The notes under the pieces: model-generated
Told to the model about the DNA's origin: nothing
The model's input: the letters and a program-made list of their open reading frames with translations, nothing else
Databases searched by the model: none
DNA from: Candidatus Sulfotelmatobacter sp.
Lineage (GTDB): Bacteria > Acidobacteriota > Terriglobia > Terriglobales > SbA1
Length of the DNA stretch: 14,167 nt
Assembly (NCBI GenBank): GCA_030151135.1
Contig: JASLEQ010000687.1
Location: forward strand, 1-14,167
Direction of reading: 5' to 3'
Position numbers and translations under genes: made by a program
Part shown: piece by piece, positions 1-6,501 of the stretch
Layout of the letters: every line of letters begins with the position of its first letter
Numbering within the stretch: position 1 is the stretch's first letter

Positions 1-134
1 ATGAATCCATGCTGCGGGCCCAGGCATTCGGTCATGCGCATGCGCACAACTGTGCCCTGTTCACGGGGATGGTTTTGAGCCAGCAACAGCGTGGGGGAAG
101 CAAGCAAAAGAATCGTTAACGCGATGTGTCTCAT
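1..134 (-). CDS. Start of a small exported protein (truncated by window edge)
   Basis: This gene starts with ATG at 134 and is still open at position 1, so only about 44 codons are visible. The first ~20 residues (MRHIALTILLLASPTLLLAQ) look like a Sec signal peptide: a short basic N-terminus, a Leu/Ile-rich core, and a likely signal-peptidase I site after LLLA. The mature part begins QNHPREQGTVVRMRMTE and contains one Cys. A Shine-Dalgarno-like TGGAG lies about 4 nt before the ATG, and only 9 nt separate the start from the stop of the VWA gene upstream. The two genes are therefore probably co-transcribed. I do not recognise the family. The signal peptide, ribosome site and tight spacing make it a likely real gene. 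Confidence 0.6.
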   Translation of the reverse strand, partial: MRHIALTILLLASPTLLLAQNHPREQGTVVRMRMTECLGPQHGF

Positions 135-143
135 AGGCTCCAG

Positions 144-1070
144 TTACCGAATGTATTCGGGATAGTAATAGCCGCTTCGGCTGCGGAACTTCAGGTTGAC
201 GTTGTGAGTCGGAAGAATCTGGACGGTGTGGAATCCGCGAGCACGTGTAGGCAAGTGATAGCTCACGATATAGCTGGCGCGAAAGTCTTCGAGAATCAGA
301 TTCAGCGCGCGCGCAGCGCCGTTTTCAGCTTTGAAACAGCGTCCGCCGGTAGCAGCAGAGAGTGCTCGCAAAGTCTGTGTGCCGGAGGAGTAGCCCGCGG
401 AACGGTCCTGTGCGATGCCATAGATCTGGATATTGTGGGCGATCGCGGAGTCGCGGGCGTCGGCGAGCGATCTCAGGCTGATGGTGTCATTGCCATCGGA
501 AAAGACGATGAGAACTTTCTCACTTTGAGGATCGCCTTGCCGGGTCAGGAGATCCGAGGCGAACACGATGGAGTCGAACAGCGGCGTCAGGCCTCCAGAA
601 GGCGACGCAGGAAGTTTCTGTGCGGCATTGGAGCTCCGGCAATCTCCAGAACAGAGCAACGCGGGCTTGGCGTCATGAAAAGTGAGCAGCGAGATGTTTT
701 CCTCCGGAACGCCAGCGGTGTTTGAAAGCAGGTTGAGGGCGTCGGAGATTTCCGTGCGGTATTGTGGCGTGATCGACTCGCTGGAGTCGATGAGGATTGC
801 GATTTGCAGCCGGGAGTAATCAGACCGGGTAAAGCTTTGGTAATCGCGGACGATGAATCCAGTGTCCACTACTGCGAAGTCGTTGGACTTCAAGGTGGCG
901 ACGCCGTGATCGTTCTGGTCGGTGGCGGAAAAAGCGAGGCGCACCTCGTTGGTGCCCGTACGATAGGTAAGATCGGGCTGGTCGCCGGAAACCGCCGGAG
1001 AAGTACCTGCCCAGAACAATAGAATCCAAAATGTCGGCCAAACGCGTCGAGCGGCTAAGGGTATGGCCAT
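144..1070 (-). CDS. Secreted von Willebrand factor A domain protein (VWFA-related type)
   Basis: The product is 308 aa. Residues 1-28 form a signal peptide or N-terminal membrane segment (basic RR followed by WPTFWILLFWAG), so it should act outside the cytoplasm. A short beta-rich lead (about 40-80) precedes the VWA fold (about 88-270). The metal-ion-dependent adhesion site is complete: DxSxS at D95-S97-S99, a Thr at T162 in GGLTPLFDS, and an Asp at D192 in VFSDGND. Cys140 and Cys144 sit close together in a loop. The DxSxS context and the C-terminal YIVSYH...RSGYYP pattern match the VWFA-related family that is abundant in acidobacteria, whose members are mostly of unknown function. Proposed roles are metal-dependent protein binding or surface adhesion. 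The start is ATG 1070 with AGGA directly upstream at unusually short spacing, so the start is only moderately certain. It is probably the first gene of an operon with the exported protein at 134. Confidence 0.87.
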   Translation of the reverse strand: MAIPLAARRVWPTFWILLFWAGTSPAVSGDQPDLTYRTGTNEVRLAFSATDQNDHGVATLKSNDFAVVDTGFIVRDYQSFTRSDYSRLQIAILIDSSESITPQYRTEISDALNLLSNTAGVPEENISLLTFHDAKPALLCSGDCRSSNAAQKLPASPSGGLTPLFDSIVFASDLLTRQGDPQSEKVLIVFSDGNDTISLRSLADARDSAIAHNIQIYGIAQDRSAGYSSGTQTLRALSAATGGRCFKAENGAARALNLILEDFRASYIVSYHLPTRARGFHTVQILPTHNVNLKFRSRSGYYYPEYIR

Positions 1071-1356
1071 ATCCTATATATCGGCCCGAATGAGCAAACT
1101 TCAGGGCGATCCCCATTACGCCAGTCATTTGTTTTTTCTCGGAAACGAATTCGCTGGCGTGGTATCTGCCTTAGTTGCCTGTCCGTGTCCCGGCGTTCTT
1201 TGTTTTCTTGAAAACTGAGTTTTTTCTCGCACCGGACGAGTCTTTTGACGCCGCCGCCGGCCTCACTCCAACGCACTGTACAACGTATCCGCCTGATTCT
1301 TCATTAGTTGTAGTGCGGTGCCGCGTGGAAATCAGGGTGCTCTTGTGCGTTATGGC
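1071..1356. other. Divergent intergenic region between VWA and TPR genes
   Basis: This ~286-nt stretch separates two divergently transcribed genes and must hold both promoters. I could not identify a convincing -35/-10 pair for either. It contains an 11-bp direct repeat GTTTTTTCTCG (1131-1141 and 1219-1229) and a small AT-rich palindrome AAAACTGAGTTTT (1211-1223). Neither has a known meaning. No open frame here looks coding. Confidence 0.4.
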
Positions 1357-2016
1357 ATGAACGAAACTGCTACGTCCACGGATCGAACTGCTTTTTGGGA
1401 GTCATGGCAGGTCTATGTCATGGCCGCCGTTTGCCTGATCATCGGAGTACTGGTCGGATACCTGGTGCGAGGTTCGGGAGGCATCCCGGTTGCCGCTCCG
1501 GCTGCGCAAGCCAGCGCGGCGCCGAACGTGGATCCGCACGGCAAGATGCCCAGTCTTGACGAGATGAAGCGCATGGCCGACAAACAGGCTGAGCCGCTTC
1601 TCGCAAAGTTGAAAGCCGATCCGAACAACGCCGAGCTGCTCAATCAAATTGGCACGCTTTACCGGATGACGCACCAGTTCGACGTCGCCGCCACGTACTA
1701 CAAGAAATCGTTGGACGCGAATCCTAAGAACGTTGGGCCCCGCACCGATCTGGCCTCGTGCCTCTACTATCAAGGCGATGTTGATGGCGCGATCGCACAA
1801 CTGGAAAAATCTCTTACTTACGATCCCAAGCATGCCGGGACTCTGCTGAATCTCGGGCTGATTCGTTACAAAGGCAAGAACGATGCGGCGGGAGCGATCC
1901 AGGCATGGCAGACGCTGCTGAAATACAATCCGGAATTCCAAAACAAGATCGCCGTCGAGAAGCTGATCGCAGAAGCGAAAAACGGCGGGGACAAGAAGCT
2001 GCCTCAGAGCGAATGA
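1357..2016 (+). CDS. Membrane-anchored TPR-repeat protein
   Basis: From ATG 1357 the product is 219 aa: a short charged N-terminus, one transmembrane helix (about residues 18-37, YVMAAVCLIIGVLVGYLV), an Ala/Pro-rich linker (about 43-62), and a soluble domain with about three tetratricopeptide repeats (roughly 92-125, 126-159 and 160-193; for example AELLNQIGTLYRMTHQFDVA and GTLLNLGLIRYKGKNDAAGA). This resembles CcmH/CycH-like or general TPR scaffold proteins with the repeats in the periplasm, where TPRs bind partner proteins. No cytochrome c maturation gene is nearby, so the client is unknown. An in-frame GTG at 1318 would add 13 residues. Neither start has a clear Shine-Dalgarno sequence, and I prefer ATG 1357 because it leaves a conventional short cytoplasmic tail before the helix. 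The gene converges on the mutase gene with a 43-nt gap in which I see no clear terminator. Confidence 0.82.
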   Translation: MNETATSTDRTAFWESWQVYVMAAVCLIIGVLVGYLVRGSGGIPVAAPAAQASAAPNVDPHGKMPSLDEMKRMADKQAEPLLAKLKADPNNAELLNQIGTLYRMTHQFDVAATYYKKSLDANPKNVGPRTDLASCLYYQGDVDGAIAQLEKSLTYDPKHAGTLLNLGLIRYKGKNDAAGAIQAWQTLLKYNPEFQNKIAVEKLIAEAKNGGDKKLPQSE

Positions 2017-2059
2017 GCGGTTCTGTCTTTCCTTGCGAACCCGTGACACCCGCTCCTGT

Positions 2060-3859
2060 CTATGTGATGCTGACTTCCGTATAGGTTCCGTAGACTTGCC
2101 GCAATGCTTCACAGATTTCGCCCACCGTCGCGTAGGCACGCACGGCGTCGATGATGTAAGGCATCGTGTTCGCGGAAGCCACACTGCCGCTGGAGCCGGA
2201 TTTGGGCTCTTGAGCGGCCGCCTTCTTCAAAGCTTCCAGTTTTCGCTGTACATCATCATTCGAGCGGCGAGTGCGCAGGGTCTTCAACTTTGCAGTTTGC
2301 TGGCGGGCAACACTCTCATCGATGTAGAGAATGTGTGGAGATTCCTCTTCGATCGCAAATTCGTTTACGCCGACGATAATTTTCTCTTTCGCCTCGGCCG
2401 CCCGCTGGTATTGATACGAAGATTCGGCAATCTCTTTCTGCGGATATCCTCGTTCGATCGCTTTCACCATCCCGCCCATGGCATCCATCTTGCCGAAGTA
2501 GTCAAAGGCGCCGTTTTCCATCTGCAAGGTCAGGTTCTCAAGAAAGTAAGATCCGCCGAGCGGATCGACCGTCTGTGTCACTCCGGATTCGTACGCGATG
2601 ATCTGCTGTGTCCGCAGAGCGATCCTCGCGGCTTCTTCGGTGGGCAGAGCGAGCGCTTCATCGTAGGAGTCGGTGTGCAGCGATTGTGTGCCGCCGAGCA
2701 CCGCTGCTAATGCCTGGACGGCAACGCGCGCGATGTTGTTCATCGGTTGCTGGGCCGGCAGTGAAACGCCCGCCGTCTGCGTATGGAAGCGCATCAGCCA
2801 CGTACGCTGGTTCTTCGCGCCGAACCGGTCTTTCATCACGCGATACCAGATCTTGCGGGCCGCGCGGTATTTCGCGATCTCTTCGAAGAAATCGTTATGA
2901 GCGTTAAAGAAGAAGCTGAGGCGCGGGCCAAAGTCGTCGACGTCGAGTCCGCGGCGGCGCGCCCACTCGACGTACTCAACTCCGTCATACAACGTGAATG
3001 CCAATTCCTGCAGCGCGGTCGATCCAGCTTCGCGAATGTGGTATCCGCTGATCGAGATCGTGTTAAAGCGCGGGGTAAATTTCGATCCGAACTCGAATGT
3101 GTCAATGACCAGCCGCATCGACGGCGCCGGAGGATAGATATATTCCTTTTGCGCGATGTATTCCTTCAGAATGTCGTTCTGAATCGTCCCGGAAATCTTC
3201 TTCCAGTCCGCGCCCTGCTTTTCGGCAACCACCAGGTACATCGCCCACAGAACCGAAGCCGGAGAATTGATCGTCATCGATACCGTGGTTTTCTCCAGAT
3301 CGATGCCGTTGAAGAGAATCTCCATGTCTTCCAGCGAGTCGATCGCGACACCGCACTTGCCGACTTCGCCTTCGCTTGCCGGATGATCGGAGTCGTAGCC
3401 CATCAGCGTGGGAAGATCAAACGCAACTGACAGGCCGCTTCCGCCGTGCTCCAGCAGATATTTGTAACGGCGATTTGTTTCCTCCGGCGAGGCAAAGCCG
3501 GAAAACTGGCGCATGGTGTACATCTTGCCGCGATATCCAGTGGCGTGAATGCCGCGTGTGTACGGCGGCTGGCCAGGATAGCCAAGATAATTTTCTTCGT
3601 TCCAGTCGGCGGGCAGATCTGCCTGCGTGTAGAGGCGTCGAATGGGCAGTCCGGAGATGGTCGTGAAGCGCGCGTTGCCGTGCTCGTCAACGTTGACGCC
3701 AGTGGGCGCGCCGATAGGACGCTCGGGGGCTTTCTCCAGCGTGGGCGCGAGAGTCTTCTCGGCCCAATCCTTTTCCGGTTGCGACGGATGTCTGTCTTCG
3801 AAAACGTCAGCGACGGGACTCTCGGCGACCTGCGGCTTCTTCGACTGCTTGTTATCCAT
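2060..3859 (-). CDS. B12-dependent acyl-CoA mutase large subunit, isobutyryl-CoA-mutase-like active site
   Basis: The product is 599 aa of the methylmalonyl-CoA mutase large-subunit family. It carries family blocks such as [19 protein letters not shown] (142-160), [16 protein letters not shown] (224-239), [11 protein letters not shown] (269-279, with H274 as the probable catalytic His), [22 protein letters not shown] (314-335) and [11 protein letters not shown] (357-367). It ends at ...[14 protein letters not shown] and lacks the C-terminal cobalamin-binding domain (DxHxxG), so it should need a separate small subunit, which is not in this window. Aligned from memory to characterised enzymes, the pocket positions that are Tyr89 and Arg207 in Propionibacterium methylmalonyl-CoA mutase are Phe119 and Gln237 here. 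F/Q is the pairing known for isobutyryl-CoA mutase (IcmA). It would interconvert isobutyryl-CoA and n-butyryl-CoA in the cytoplasm. Automated annotation will probably say methylmalonyl-CoA mutase. I chose ATG 3859 over an in-frame TTG at 3910 because a candidate promoter overlaps the extra codons. The N-terminal ~50 residues are charged and variable. Confidence 0.93.
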   Translation of the reverse strand: MDNKQSKKPQVAESPVADVFEDRHPSQPEKDWAEKTLAPTLEKAPERPIGAPTGVNVDEHGNARFTTISGLPIRRLYTQADLPADWNEENYLGYPGQPPYTRGIHATGYRGKMYTMRQFSGFASPEETNRRYKYLLEHGGSGLSVAFDLPTLMGYDSDHPASEGEVGKCGVAIDSLEDMEILFNGIDLEKTTVSMTINSPASVLWAMYLVVAEKQGADWKKISGTIQNDILKEYIAQKEYIYPPAPSMRLVIDTFEFGSKFTPRFNTISISGYHIREAGSTALQELAFTLYDGVEYVEWARRRGLDVDDFGPRLSFFFNAHNDFFEEIAKYRAARKIWYRVMKDRFGAKNQRTWLMRFHTQTAGVSLPAQQPMNNIARVAVQALAAVLGGTQSLHTDSYDEALALPTEEAARIALRTQQIIAYESGVTQTVDPLGGSYFLENLTLQMENGAFDYFGKMDAMGGMVKAIERGYPQKEIAESSYQYQRAAEAKEKIIVGVNEFAIEEESPHILYIDESVARQQTAKLKTLRTRRSNDDVQRKLEALKKAAAQEPKSGSSGSVASANTMPYIIDAVRAYATVGEICEALRQVYGTYTEVSIT

Positions 3860-3880
3860 GCGAACCCCAGTTCTGATTCG

Positions 3881-3910
3881 ATGATAGGGAAGTAAGCATG
3901 ATTCGAGCAA
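3881..3910 (-). promoter_or_regulatory. Candidate sigma70-type promoter for the mutase gene
   Basis: On the minus strand, TTGCTC (3905-3910) and TATCAT (3881-3886) are spaced 18 nt apart. The -10 matches the TATAAT consensus at 5 of 6 positions and the -35 at 3 of 6. Transcription would begin roughly 15 nt before ATG 3859, giving a short leader. This also argues against translation from the upstream TTG at 3910. It is a visual match only. Confidence 0.35.
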
Positions 3911-3974
3911 GGCGGAATCAAGCGTGCGGAACGACCGGTCGGTATGGCGGCATCACAGACCGCTTCTTTAGAAA

Positions 3975-4093
3975 ATGTCATCCTGAGCGAAGCCCGACAA
4001 GCTGCATGCGTTGAATGTATCCCCGTCCGCTGCAACGACCGGTCCGCCGATGTAAGGTCCCTCGCGCCGCTTCGCCGCCGCTCAGGATGACAT
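3975..4093. repeat. REPIN-like inverted-repeat element (GTCATCCTGAGCG arms)
   Basis: Two perfectly complementary 15-nt arms, ATGTCATCCTGAGCG at 3975-3989 and its reverse complement at 4079-4093, flank an 89-nt spacer. Both arms are followed, reading away from their outer ends, by GCGAAGC-type sequence. The arm sequence resembles a short motif I recall as very common between genes in acidobacterial genomes; I have not checked this. The paired, inverted layout is like a REP doublet or non-autonomous mobile element. The right arm reaches into the 3' end of the glycosyltransferase gene and contains its stop codon. Confidence 0.6.
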
Positions 4094-4954
4094 CGGAGTC
4101 TTGGTACGAGAGAGCTCCCACGCCTTCGCGTATTTCCACGACACGTACACCGCGTGGTACAGGTGCAGCAGAAGGCCTTCGCGGCCGTCGAGAAATCCGA
4201 GACGAAAGATGTAGTTGTAGAGAAAGGTGAACAGCGGGCGGAGAATAATGTTGATGACGCTGAACCGGACTTTGCCTTTGGCGACGACCATCTCCGCGCC
4301 CAGCGAAGAGTAGCGGTTCATGTGCTCGATGTAGTCGGAGAGGGTGGGGTAGGAGTGGTGGATGATGGTCCCACGCTGCAAAGTGCTCGTGACGCCATTG
4401 ACGTGCAGATCCTCGTGTACGAGCCGTTCCTCGAATCGTCCGCTTCCTCTTCTAAATAATCGAAGTTTTGAATCGGGCCAGAAGCCTCCATGTCGCACTC
4501 GACGTGCAAGAAAAAAATTGCTCCGTGGAATGTAAAATCCGTTCAGATCCACCTCGTCCAACCCGTATCTCGATCCGCGGTCGCGGAGCTCGATAGAGTG
4601 AGGATCTTCATCCACCGGAAAGCCGTGCTTGTCCCATTCCATCACTGCTTGCAGGAGCCAACCGATCTCCGTTGACAGAGGGGGATCGACTTCTTCATCT
4701 GCGTCCAAACTCAGAATCCAATCGCCGGTGGCCTTATCGATCGCCGAATTCTTCTGTGCGGCGAATCCTTTCCATTCCTCGATGAATACTTTCGCTCCGA
4801 ATGACTTCGCAATCTCCACAGTGCGGTCGGTCGAGCCGGAATCGACGACGATGATCTCTCCTTTGCCATCGGCGACGAGAGGTTGCACGCTGGCGAGCGT
4901 GCGACCGATGTTGGCTTCTTCGTTGTACGTGATGATGGCGACCGAGAGTTGCAT
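4082..4954 (-). CDS. Family 2 glycosyltransferase (WaaE/KdtX-like)
   Basis: From ATG 4954 the product is 290 aa. It opens directly with the GT-A nucleotide-binding fold (MQLSVAIITYNEEANIGRTL), followed by VVDSGSTDRT (37-46) and the DxD-type metal and nucleotide-sugar motif SLDADEEVD (82-90). The downstream blocks NGFYIPRSNFFLARRVRHGG (138-157), PDSKLRLFRRGSGRFE (160-175) and VHEDLHVNG (179-187) are typical of the lipopolysaccharide core beta-glucosyltransferase WaaE group. It should transfer a sugar from a nucleotide-sugar to an envelope glycolipid or polysaccharide precursor on the cytoplasmic face. A hydrophobic stretch near the C-terminus (about 231-275) may attach it to the membrane. Residues ~103-137 look like an acidic insertion relative to the simplest family members. 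An in-frame TTG at 5032 would add 26 residues but falls inside a hairpin repeat, so ATG 4954 is preferred although no good ribosome site is visible. The last codons (MSS-stop) lie in the repeat arm at 4079-4093. Confidence 0.9.
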   Translation of the reverse strand: MQLSVAIITYNEEANIGRTLASVQPLVADGKGEIIVVDSGSTDRTVEIAKSFGAKVFIEEWKGFAAQKNSAIDKATGDWILSLDADEEVDPPLSTEIGWLLQAVMEWDKHGFPVDEDPHSIELRDRGSRYGLDEVDLNGFYIPRSNFFLARRVRHGGFWPDSKLRLFRRGSGRFEERLVHEDLHVNGVTSTLQRGTIIHHSYPTLSDYIEHMNRYSSLGAEMVVAKGKVRFSVINIILRPLFTFLYNYIFRLGFLDGREGLLLHLYHAVYVSWKYAKAWELSRTKTPMSS

Positions 4955-5020
4955 GTGCGTTCGGGAAAGCGGAATTGTCTCACAGCCGTACGGCCAAAGC
5001 GCGAGGGCAATCCTGGAAGA

Positions 5021-5078
5021 GCGGCGCTTCAAGCGCCGCGTTAGGGGCTCGTGTTTTCGTGGGCTTTAGCCCCCGGGG
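5021..5078. repeat. Repeat element with two hairpins at the glycosyltransferase junction
   Basis: A 7-bp stem, GCGGCGC (5021-5027) and GCGCCGC (5033-5039) with loop TTCAA, is followed by GGGCT-TT-AGCCC (5061-5072) and the palindrome CCCCGGGG (5071-5078). Neither hairpin is followed by a T-tract on the minus strand, so it is a poor intrinsic terminator. The combination (a 'GGCGCTTGAAGCGCC' hairpin next to 'GGGGGCTAAAGCCC') resembles dispersed intergenic repeats I recall from acidobacteria. It overlaps the last ~10 codons and the stop of the PMT-like gene. Confidence 0.5.
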
Positions 5079-6390
5079 ACGACCGCCGGGCCTCAAGCAA
5101 AAGAAACACGACCAAGATCGTCAGTTCCGGTTCGATGGGGTGCCGGTAGCGGGCATGCGGATAAACAAAGTAGTACACCAGCGGATAAGAGATAATCAGC
5201 CCAGCGAACAGCCACGCTCCGGGCCGTCTTTGACGAATAGCTCTGCCCATTCCCCAAAGCGCCAGCACTGACGTCGCAAGAAACCCTGACGTACGAAAGT
5301 CGACTGGGGCCGTGCTGCTCGTGGGCCTCGGGACGCCGTTCCAGTAGTAGAAGAAACGCTTAAGGCTGATGACCGCGAACCGCCCGGGATGCTCTCCAAC
5401 CCAGTCGAACGCCTCGCGCTTGCATTCCTGCGCATAAGCAACTTCGCCAAGTTCCTGAAATTTCTGGAGCTCCAGCGTGTTCAAATTTGGTTGAAGATAG
5501 GCCATCAGCATGCCGTCAGCGCCTTTCCAGTTGCCCAGGCGGAATTGCAGCCCGAAATCGTCGCGGAGAAATACGAATCGGCCGAAAGCCTCGTAGTTAC
5601 GGATGACCCATGGAGAGATTGCGGCGAAGAACACAATAGAAGAGAGGATTACTCCTCCGAGAGAGGGCAGTCCGCGGCGAGAGCGCTGCACCCAGATCCA
5701 GAGACCGCAGAAGGGGAGAAAGGCCAGCATCGTGGGATTGGCTAGCGCTCCGATTCCGTAGAGTGCGCCAAAGAAAACCCAAAGTTGCCAGTCGTGGCTC
5801 GTGCGCGTCGAGTATTTTTCGCGTTCGCCGCGCTCCGGTGGGCGGACGAAGGCGTCCGCCGCTCCATGTGCCTCAGCCAACCTCAGCGCGAGCAGGAAAA
5901 CACAAGCGAGGACGAAGGGCGTGAACGTCGTGTCCCAGAGCCAGTGGATCGACCAATACCAGACGTACGGGTTCAGTCCCCAGCCGAGGGCTGACCAGCG
6001 TGCAATCCGTTCGTCAAACCTTTTCTGAGCGATCCGGTATATGGGAATGCAGGTAAGGGTCGCGAAGATGCTGTTGATCGTAAGCAGCATCCATGCCGAG
6101 CCTTGCGAGTAGATGCCGAACAGCTTGAAAACTCCCGCCATTAAGTATGGGTAAAGCGGCGGTTCCCACGCTGTCGGGCCGGTGCTGCCGTCATACGGGC
6201 TGCTGAAGCCATGGCCGAGCGCGATGGATCGCGCCACCCGTCCCATTTCCCAGCCAAACTCGAAATGATCATTGCCTGGGCGAACCCGATATTGGTGGAA
6301 GAGCCCGATGCAGGCGATCTGAAGAAGCAACGAAAGAGGCAGGAGCCAGCGAAAGAAAGCGGGCAAGACTGCTCGATCAGATGTCGGCAT
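5041..6390 (-). CDS. Polytopic PMT/ArnT-like (GT39/GT83-type) glycosyltransferase
   Basis: The product is a 449-aa membrane protein with about nine to eleven hydrophobic segments (clear ones near 11-31, 98-117, 154-170, 203-233, 245-265, 367-383, 392-411 and 422-434). The first periplasmic loop carries acidic residues (NDHFEFGWE, 40-48) and the family-like TAWEPPLYPYLMAGVFKLFG (73-92), as in dolichyl-phosphate-mannose or ArnT-type transferases. These enzymes move a sugar from a polyprenyl-phosphate carrier to a protein or glycolipid on the periplasmic side. Donor and acceptor cannot be told from sequence. It lies upstream of the GT2 gene on the same strand with 86 nt between them, consistent with a shared role in envelope glycan assembly. 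No clear Shine-Dalgarno precedes ATG 6390. Two oddities: residues ~177-190 (AADAFVRPPERGER) are encoded by a hairpin sequence, and the C-terminal GAKAHENTSP comes from another repeat. Confidence 0.85.
   Translation of the reverse strand: MPTSDRAVLPAFFRWLLPLSLLLQIACIGLFHQYRVRPGNDHFEFGWEMGRVARSIALGHGFSSPYDGSTGPTAWEPPLYPYLMAGVFKLFGIYSQGSAWMLLTINSIFATLTCIPIYRIAQKRFDERIARWSALGWGLNPYVWYWSIHWLWDTTFTPFVLACVFLLALRLAEAHGAADAFVRPPERGEREKYSTRTSHDWQLWVFFGALYGIGALANPTMLAFLPFCGLWIWVQRSRRGLPSLGGVILSSIVFFAAISPWVIRNYEAFGRFVFLRDDFGLQFRLGNWKGADGMLMAYLQPNLNTLELQKFQELGEVAYAQECKREAFDWVGEHPGRFAVISLKRFFYYWNGVPRPTSSTAPVDFRTSGFLATSVLALWGMGRAIRQRRPGAWLFAGLIISYPLVYYFVYPHARYRHPIEPELTILVVFLLLEARRSSPGAKAHENTSP
5841..5860. 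repeat. Hairpin repeat-like sequence inside a coding frame
   Basis: GGCGGAC (5841-5847) and GTCCGCC (5854-5860) form a perfect 7-bp stem around a 6-nt loop, flanked by CGCTCC on one side and GCTCC on the other. It lies in frame inside the PMT-like gene and encodes part of a charged stretch (residues ~177-190) in a hydrophilic loop between membrane segments. The sequence resembles intergenic hairpin repeats rather than family-conserved coding sequence. This reading is inference. Confidence 0.4.
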
Positions 6391-6501
6391 CGCTGCGTAG
6401 TGTAACAGGGACGGTTAGAGCTCTCGGCGGAAGTTCTCGGCGGCCTCCGCGATCAAAAGCCTTTAACCGTAGAGTTCGCTGAGGCCGCAGAGAGAATTGA
6501 A
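6391..6501. other. Intergenic spacer with dispersed-repeat-like sequence
   Basis: This 111-nt gap lies between the PMT-like gene start and the stop of the first outer-membrane factor gene. It holds a 9-bp direct repeat TCTCGGCGG (6422-6430 and 6435-6443). It also holds a degenerate 'TCTCTGCGGCCTCAGCGAAC' type phrase on the minus strand that resembles low-complexity intergenic repeats found in several phyla. No strong terminator or promoter is apparent. Confidence 0.3.

Noticed and set aside
2017..2059. Possible terminator between the convergent TPR and mutase genes
   Set aside because: I could not form a stem of useful length with a T-tract in either direction.
2033..3430. Long plus-strand open frames opposite the mutase gene
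   Set aside because: They are antisense shadows of a strongly conserved enzyme and show no domain, signal peptide or ribosome site of their own.
5021..5039. GCGGCGC hairpin as an intrinsic terminator for the PMT-like gene
   Set aside because: The stem is good, but no T-tract follows on the minus strand; the sequence context fits a dispersed repeat better.
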